Origin: a virus
Direction: 5' to 3' (one strand)
Virus record (IMG/VR): IMGVR_UViG_3300026078_000993
Location: 1-26,025 of that record
DNA: 26,025 bases
Below the pieces are notes generated by a model that searched no databases, was not told where the DNA came from, and worked only from the letters and a program-made list of their open reading frames with translations. Shown piece by piece: positions 22,755-26,025 of this stretch; positions within the stretch are counted from its first letter, which is position 1, and every line of letters begins with the position of its first letter. The translations under genes and the position numbers were made by a program.

Positions 22755-23070
22755 TCGCGAATTTCTTGTGGCAGGAGGCGGCTTCGCTCCAATCCTCGAA
22801 AGCTATGCGCGGCAGTTGGACATATCGCTGGTGGATACGCTGGCATGCCGGGCGGCGCTGGCCGACGACATCGCCCAGGCTACGCAGGAATCGGCGGACG
22901 CGATCAGCAGCAGCATCCATGTGACGCTACCCGGCGCCTCGCCGACCGAGATCTATCACGCCATCAAAGAGACTGAGGAAGCCAGTGGGGCGATGAACCG
23001 GCTGCTGACCCGTCTCAGATCCTTTCTGCCCGGCAATGGCGCCGGTCGGCGAGCAACAGGGGAAGCATGA
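22645..23070 (+). CDS. Unknown early protein
   Basis: Up to 141 aa from a TTG at 22645; the start is uncertain because no Shine-Dalgarno sequence is seen and a GTG at 22768 is also possible. The core (TLDQAIALDREFLVAGGGFAPI, then ESYARQLDISLVDTLACRAAL and IHVTLPGASPTEIYHAIKETEE) looks like a soluble, mostly helical domain. I recognise no family. Its stop overlaps the start of the Ogr-like gene (ATGA), suggesting co-expression with the late activator. Confidence 0.6.
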   Translation: MVGNWPQRSRRSKRAVRYWSESDKTSLPTLDQAIALDREFLVAGGGFAPILESYARQLDISLVDTLACRAALADDIAQATQESADAISSSIHVTLPGASPTEIYHAIKETEEASGAMNRLLTRLRSFLPGNGAGRRATGEA

Positions 23071-23411
23071 TGACCAATGGCCGGGGGCCGAAACTCAACA
23101 ATGGCGGGGGCGCTCCCCGCATGCCGTCGGTGCAATGCCCCGGCTGCGGTGAACGGGCCTTTGCGCGCTCGACGACCGGCAAGGCCACGCTGCTCTATCG
23201 CGAGGTCTATTATCATTGCCGCAACGTCGAGCGATGCGGATGCCAGTTCGTCGTGGGCATGGCGACGCTGCGGGCCACCGTGCCCAGCCGGATGCCGCAA
23301 CCGCTGGCCGCGCTGCCCATGACGAACTGGCGCCACGCGGCCAACGACCGCGCAGCCAACGATGATGACGGCCCGCCCAGCAAACCCGACACCGATGCCG
23401 TAAGAAGTTGA
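23067..23411 (+). CDS. ogr: Ogr/Delta-like zinc-finger late-gene activator
   Basis: A 114-aa protein. The segment from C24 to C59 (CPGCGERAFARSTTGKATLL, then YREVYYHCRNVERCGCQF) matches the Ogr/Delta family: C24-x2-C27, then C51 and C57 as the second pair, C-x2-C-x23-C-x5-C. P2 Ogr uses one such zinc finger to bind upstream of late promoters and recruit RNA polymerase. Here about 20 residues precede the finger, and the C-terminus is longer and polar. GGGGAAG lies just before the ATG. The two palindromes before J and V are its most plausible targets. Confidence 0.8.
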   Translation: MMTNGRGPKLNNGGGAPRMPSVQCPGCGERAFARSTTGKATLLYREVYYHCRNVERCGCQFVVGMATLRATVPSRMPQPLAALPMTNWRHAANDRAANDDDGPPSKPDTDAVRS

Positions 23412-23517
23412 GGCAAGGCGGCCGAAGCGGGCTGCATCCCCTACCGAACATCCCCATCCACCGGCTTCCCCATTTGCCGGAACGCCCTTTCTTTGCCCAC
23501 CATCAGGAGTATCGAAC

Positions 23518-23916
23518 ATGCGTCATGTCGATCTGTCGCGCTCCACTGTCGGAACGCCAGTCATCCAACCTTGGGAATATGTCGCCATGCGCCGCCACGC
23601 TGCGGGCCTGTCGATCGAGCAGGTCGCATCCACTCTCGGCGGCAAGGCCTATCGGCGCCATTTGCGAATGCTCGAAACGCCCGGCATCCGTATCAAGATC
23701 ATCGCCGACCTGTCGGTCGTCATGCCGTTTAGCGAAGATGTCTATCGCCAGTTGGCCGACCTCCCTGCCCATCAGCATCCGCCGCTATGCGTCCGATGCG
23801 GCTGGGACGAGCATTCGGAGGTGCCCGACAGGCTGGACGGTTTGACGACCTGGTCGCGGGAGAATCCTGCCATTTGCACCCGCTGCGAACAGCGATCCGA
23901 CGCGGTCGCCGCATGA
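23518..23916 (+). CDS. Unknown early protein with paired CxxC motifs
   Basis: A 132-aa protein with CAGGAG ten bases before the ATG. The N-terminal part (VIQPWEYVAMRRHAAGLSIEQVASTLGGKAYRRHLRMLE, about 15-53) resembles a helix-turn-helix. The C-terminal part holds C91-x2-C94 and C120-x2-C123, a likely zinc-binding pair. It could be a small DNA-binding regulator, but I recognise no family. Its stop overlaps the next ORF (ATGA). Confidence 0.65.
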   Translation: MRHVDLSRSTVGTPVIQPWEYVAMRRHAAGLSIEQVASTLGGKAYRRHLRMLETPGIRIKIIADLSVVMPFSEDVYRQLADLPAHQHPPLCVRCGWDEHSEVPDRLDGLTTWSRENPAICTRCEQRSDAVAA

Positions 23917-24014
23917 CCAACATCGCGCGCGCTCTGCTGATCGTTGCCGCCATTCTGACCGTCCCCTTCATCATCGCTGGGGCGCTCTCCAACCTGAAAG
24001 GAAATTCCCGTTGA
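23913..24014 (+). CDS. 33-aa single-helix membrane peptide
   Basis: Starts at ATG 23913, overlapping the previous stop (ATGA), and reads MTNIARALLIVAAILTVPFI with a short basic tail. Nearly the whole peptide is one membrane helix. The stop (TGA, 24012-24014) overlaps the TTG start of the gapR homologue. The function is unknown; the coupling argues for translation. Confidence 0.5.
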   Translation: MTNIARALLIVAAILTVPFIIAGALSNLKGNSR

Positions 24015-24253
24015 GCGATGGAAATGTAGCTGCCGAACAACTGCGCCTGTTTATCGAGCGCATCGAACGTCTGGAGGAAGAGAAGAAGGGCCTACAGGAA
24101 GATATCAAGGACGTCTATCTGGAGGCCAAGGCCAACGGCTATGACGTGAAAACCATGCGCTCCATCGTCCGCCTGCGCAAGCTGGAACGGAACGCGCGTC
24201 AGGAAGCCGAAGCCCTCCTTGAAACCTACAAAAACGCGCTGGGCATAGAATAA
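24011..24253 (+). CDS. gapR: GapR-like nucleoid-associated protein (DUF2312)
   Basis: An 80-aa protein that is almost wholly the GapR/DUF2312 domain: NVAAEQLRLFIERIERLEEE, then KKGLQEDIKDVYLEAKANGYDVKTMRSIVRLRK. In Caulobacter, GapR clamps overtwisted DNA ahead of replication and transcription and supports topoisomerase action. Full length matches chromosomal GapR. The start is TTG 24011, overlapping the previous stop. As a phage-borne copy it may aid phage replication or alter host nucleoid structure, which is inference. Confidence 0.9.
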   Translation: MSDGNVAAEQLRLFIERIERLEEEKKGLQEDIKDVYLEAKANGYDVKTMRSIVRLRKLERNARQEAEALLETYKNALGIE

Positions 24254-24384
24254 TGCCCCTCGCCTCCGCATCCTGTCGGCGGGCTGACCAAATGGCCCGG
24301 ATTGACGGCGCGCACCTACGCGTCGTCGTTCGGCATGTCGCCTGCGGGGGATGCCTGGATCATGCCGAAGGACCGATGCCATGA
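24253..24384 (+). CDS. 43-aa coupled ORF with CGGC motif
   Basis: ATG 24253 shares one base with the gapR stop (TAATG). The peptide begins MPLASASCRRADQMARIDGA and holds CGGC near the C-terminus (RHVACGGCLDHAEG). Its stop overlaps the next ATG (ATGA). No family is recognised. The evidence is coupling only, so it could be a fortuitous frame. Confidence 0.4.
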   Translation: MPLASASCRRADQMARIDGAHLRVVVRHVACGGCLDHAEGPMP

Positions 24385-24527
24385 GACTGGTCGTTTGCAC
24401 CTGCGCCGAATGTGCGCGCCTGGATCGCGCATTTCCGAACGAAGGCAAACAGCTTGCCCTGTTGCCGCAACGACCGGCCCGTCGGCGCCATGTGCGCGCC
24501 ACCGTCGATCGGAATGGGAATCCATGA
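24381..24527 (+). CDS. 48-aa coupled ORF with cysteine-rich start
   Basis: ATG 24381 overlaps the previous stop. The N-terminus MRLVVCTCAECARLDRAFPN has the C-x-C-x2-C pattern of a small metal-binding peptide. The rest is basic (RPARRRHVRATVDRNG). The stop overlaps the next start (ATGA). The clear cysteine motif and two overlaps make it more likely real than the preceding ORF. Confidence 0.45.
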   Translation: MRLVVCTCAECARLDRAFPNEGKQLALLPQRPARRRHVRATVDRNGNP

Positions 24528-24880
24528 CCACCGCCATCGTGAAACTGGACACCCGCGTCAGCAGAGCGGTCGGCATCGGCAAGGGCATCCGCCTCGAACC
24601 CGCCGACCTCGATCTGTTGGTCAGCCTGGGACTGATCGACCTCCTCCACGACGCCAAAACGCAAGCACTTAAGGAACAGGCAGCATGTCGGCAAAATCGG
24701 CGCCAATCTATCGGCGCGGCAAATACTGGCTCGATTGGGACGTCAAGGCCGACGGATCACGCCGTTCCCCCAACCTCACCATCTTCTGGTACGATCCCGA
24801 CACGCGACGCGTCCGCAGCGCTTCGACGGGCACAGCGGACGAGGATGCCGGGATCGTTGCACTCGACCGCCGCTACCTAG
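24524..24880 (+). CDS. Unknown early protein overlapping the integrase start
   Basis: ATG 24524 gives 118 aa. The first 55 or so residues (TTAIVKLDTRVSRAVGIGKG, then IRLEPADLDLLVSLGLIDLLHDAKTQALKEQAA) look like a small folded domain. The remaining low-complexity part runs in another frame inside the integrase gene for 196 bases and may be only a tail. An excisionase-like function is possible from its place just before int but is unsupported. I recognise no family. Confidence 0.5.
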   Translation: MTTAIVKLDTRVSRAVGIGKGIRLEPADLDLLVSLGLIDLLHDAKTQALKEQAACRQNRRQSIGAANTGSIGTSRPTDHAVPPTSPSSGTIPTRDASAALRRAQRTRMPGSLHSTAAT

Positions 24881-26025
24881 CGGACGCGAGCGAAGCGCCT
24901 GCATTCTGCCATGCCTGCGGCCAGCCGCTCGCACTTGCTCAGGCCTATCTCCTCACCGATGCGGTCGCGGATTATCGCCTCGAATGGGGCGACGCCCGCC
25001 TGTCGGGCGCCACCATCGAAGGCCGCCTGAAGCACGTCACCGAATTCCTCGAAGCGCAGGAGGCCGAACCCGCCGGTAAATTCGGCGTGGCCACGACCTG
25101 CGCCGCCGCCTGCACCAAAGTCTTCGTCAACGCTTTCCGCGCCTGGTTGAGCGAGCGCCCGGTGGAATGGAAGAACAAGGACGGCGAAGTCACCGTTTCC
25201 CGTCCGCGCTCCCCGGCCGCCGTGGAAGCCGCCATCGCGCAGCTGATCGCCGTCCTCAACCATGCAGCCAACGCCGACCCGCCACGTTCGGACAAGCGCC
25301 CGACCTATCGCCCGCTACCTGCCGCCCAGGTGCAGCGTAAACGCCGTACCCGCATCGGCGTCCCGGAACTGGCGGAAATGCTCAAATATGCGGCCGAAGC
25401 AGAAAAGCCGCGTGGATCGCTGCATGCCTTCCTGATCGGCACGCTCTGCACGATTGCACGCCCCAGCTCCGTGGTGGACATCTCGGTCCAACCGGCCCGC
25501 CAGCAATGGTGGCCCGGCTCCGCGACGATCGATCTCAACCCCGCCGGCCGCCGCCAGACGAAGAAATTCCGCCCGATGCTCCCGGTCCTGCCTTTACTGG
25601 ATCAATGGCTCTGCGCTGAATATGCCGATTGGCTTGCCGTGGAAGATGGCCTGAAACCGTCACGTGGCTGGCTGGTCAACTATTACGGCCGGGGTATTCA
25701 GGACGTCGACCGCGCCTGGGACACAATGCTGCACGCGCTCGACTATCCCACCGGCCGCGAATGGCGCTCCTATGTCCTGCGCCACAGCCTGGCCACCCTC
25801 TGCCGCAATCGCGGCGCCGAGCGCTGGGATCTGGAAGGCTTCATGGGCCACCGCGCCCCGTCGCAGACCGAAGTCTATGCGATGGGCGAATTTCCGTCGG
25901 TTCAGAAGGCTTTGCAGGGAATCATCGACGAAATCGACCAACGGGCACCCGGCACCCTGCGCCGGGTTCACACCGGAACGCAAAAAGCGCTCGAAAGCGC
26001 AAAGGAGCCAAAAATGTCAGGATAA
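24685..26025 (+). CDS. int: Tyrosine-recombinase integrase
   Basis: A 446-aa phage integrase. The core-domain residues are R259 (TIARPSSVVDI), K293/K294 (TKKFRPML), R366-H367 (SYVLRHSLATLC), H389 (FMGHR) and the nucleophile Y398 (EVYAMGE). The first position of the HxxR motif is Y363 instead of His, a tolerated but less usual variant. An N-terminal domain (to about residue 230) includes the core-binding helices and a C-x2-C pair (CHACGQ). It is read in the lytic direction at the end of the early operon, with GGAACAG about ten bases before the ATG. The attachment site should lie just beyond 26025. Confidence 0.92.
   Translation: MSAKSAPIYRRGKYWLDWDVKADGSRRSPNLTIFWYDPDTRRVRSASTGTADEDAGIVALDRRYLADASEAPAFCHACGQPLALAQAYLLTDAVADYRLEWGDARLSGATIEGRLKHVTEFLEAQEAEPAGKFGVATTCAAACTKVFVNAFRAWLSERPVEWKNKDGEVTVSRPRSPAAVEAAIAQLIAVLNHAANADPPRSDKRPTYRPLPAAQVQRKRRTRIGVPELAEMLKYAAEAEKPRGSLHAFLIGTLCTIARPSSVVDISVQPARQQWWPGSATIDLNPAGRRQTKKFRPMLPVLPLLDQWLCAEYADWLAVEDGLKPSRGWLVNYYGRGIQDVDRAWDTMLHALDYPTGREWRSYVLRHSLATLCRNRGAERWDLEGFMGHRAPSQTEVYAMGEFPSVQKALQGIIDEIDQRAPGTLRRVHTGTQKALESAKEPKMSG

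Noticed and set aside
1-26025. CRISPR array, tRNA or rRNA genes, insertion sequences
   Set aside because: I saw no spaced short direct repeats, no cloverleaf-like gene and no transposase. The two-copy palindrome and the fibre repeats are explained otherwise.

Overview
The window reads as the right-hand part of an integrated, contractile-tailed (P2-like myovirus) prophage of an alphaproteobacterium, most likely a sphingomonad. The grounds are the high-GC codon use, a complete set of P2-type tail genes, a GapR (DUF2312) homologue (a family typical of Alphaproteobacteria), a divergent repressor/Cro pair and a tyrosine integrase whose stop codon is the last codon of the window. Capsid, portal and terminase genes are not present and would lie upstream of position 1.

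Layout. 1-1464: lysis cassette (3' end of a holin, zinc amidase endolysin, overlapping Rz/Rz1 spanins). 1464-2662: tail completion genes R and S. 2702-3109: AT-rich gene of unknown function on the opposite strand. 3290-7536: baseplate J and I, tail fibre H, fibre assembly protein and a small unknown gene. 7709-8527: D12-class adenine methyltransferase. 8624-9022: unknown gene. 9164-16208: V, W, sheath FI, tube FII, a broken E, E', tape measure T, U and D. A 27-bp near-perfect palindrome occurs exactly twice, just before J and just before V, at almost the same distance from both start codons. It contains TGT-N13-ACA, close to the TGT-N12-ACA site of P2 Ogr-type late activators, and an Ogr-like zinc-finger gene sits at 23067-23411.

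16301-20619 is a lower-GC cargo island. It holds a C5-cytosine methyltransferase on the + strand and, convergent with it, a two-gene unit made of a 661-aa GHKL (MutL/MORC/Hsp90-type) ATPase and a 446-aa partner. The partner shows a possible degraded methyltransferase-like fold and no nuclease motif I can see. The 3' ends of the methylase and partner genes overlap by 84 bp in antisense. This is the best candidate for a poorly described phage-borne defence or modification system. The ATPase, its partner, a DUF2939 membrane protein (20737-21252) and the repressor (21471-22019) share the minus strand, so they could be expressed in the lysogen. The methylase lies in the late (lytic) direction.

22103-26025 is the early operon: Cro-like regulator, several tiny translationally coupled ORFs (some membrane peptides, some CxxC peptides), Ogr-like activator, GapR homologue and integrase. 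I see no replication initiator in it.

The most striking single lesion is a perfect 28-bp inverted repeat at 11869-11954 that copies the ribosome-binding site and start of gene E back into gene E. This puts two in-frame stops into an essential tail-assembly chaperone, although the downstream T-TTT-TTG frameshift site and E' frame remain intact. Either the prophage is defective, the site is a real hairpin switch, or the sequence carries a local artefact.
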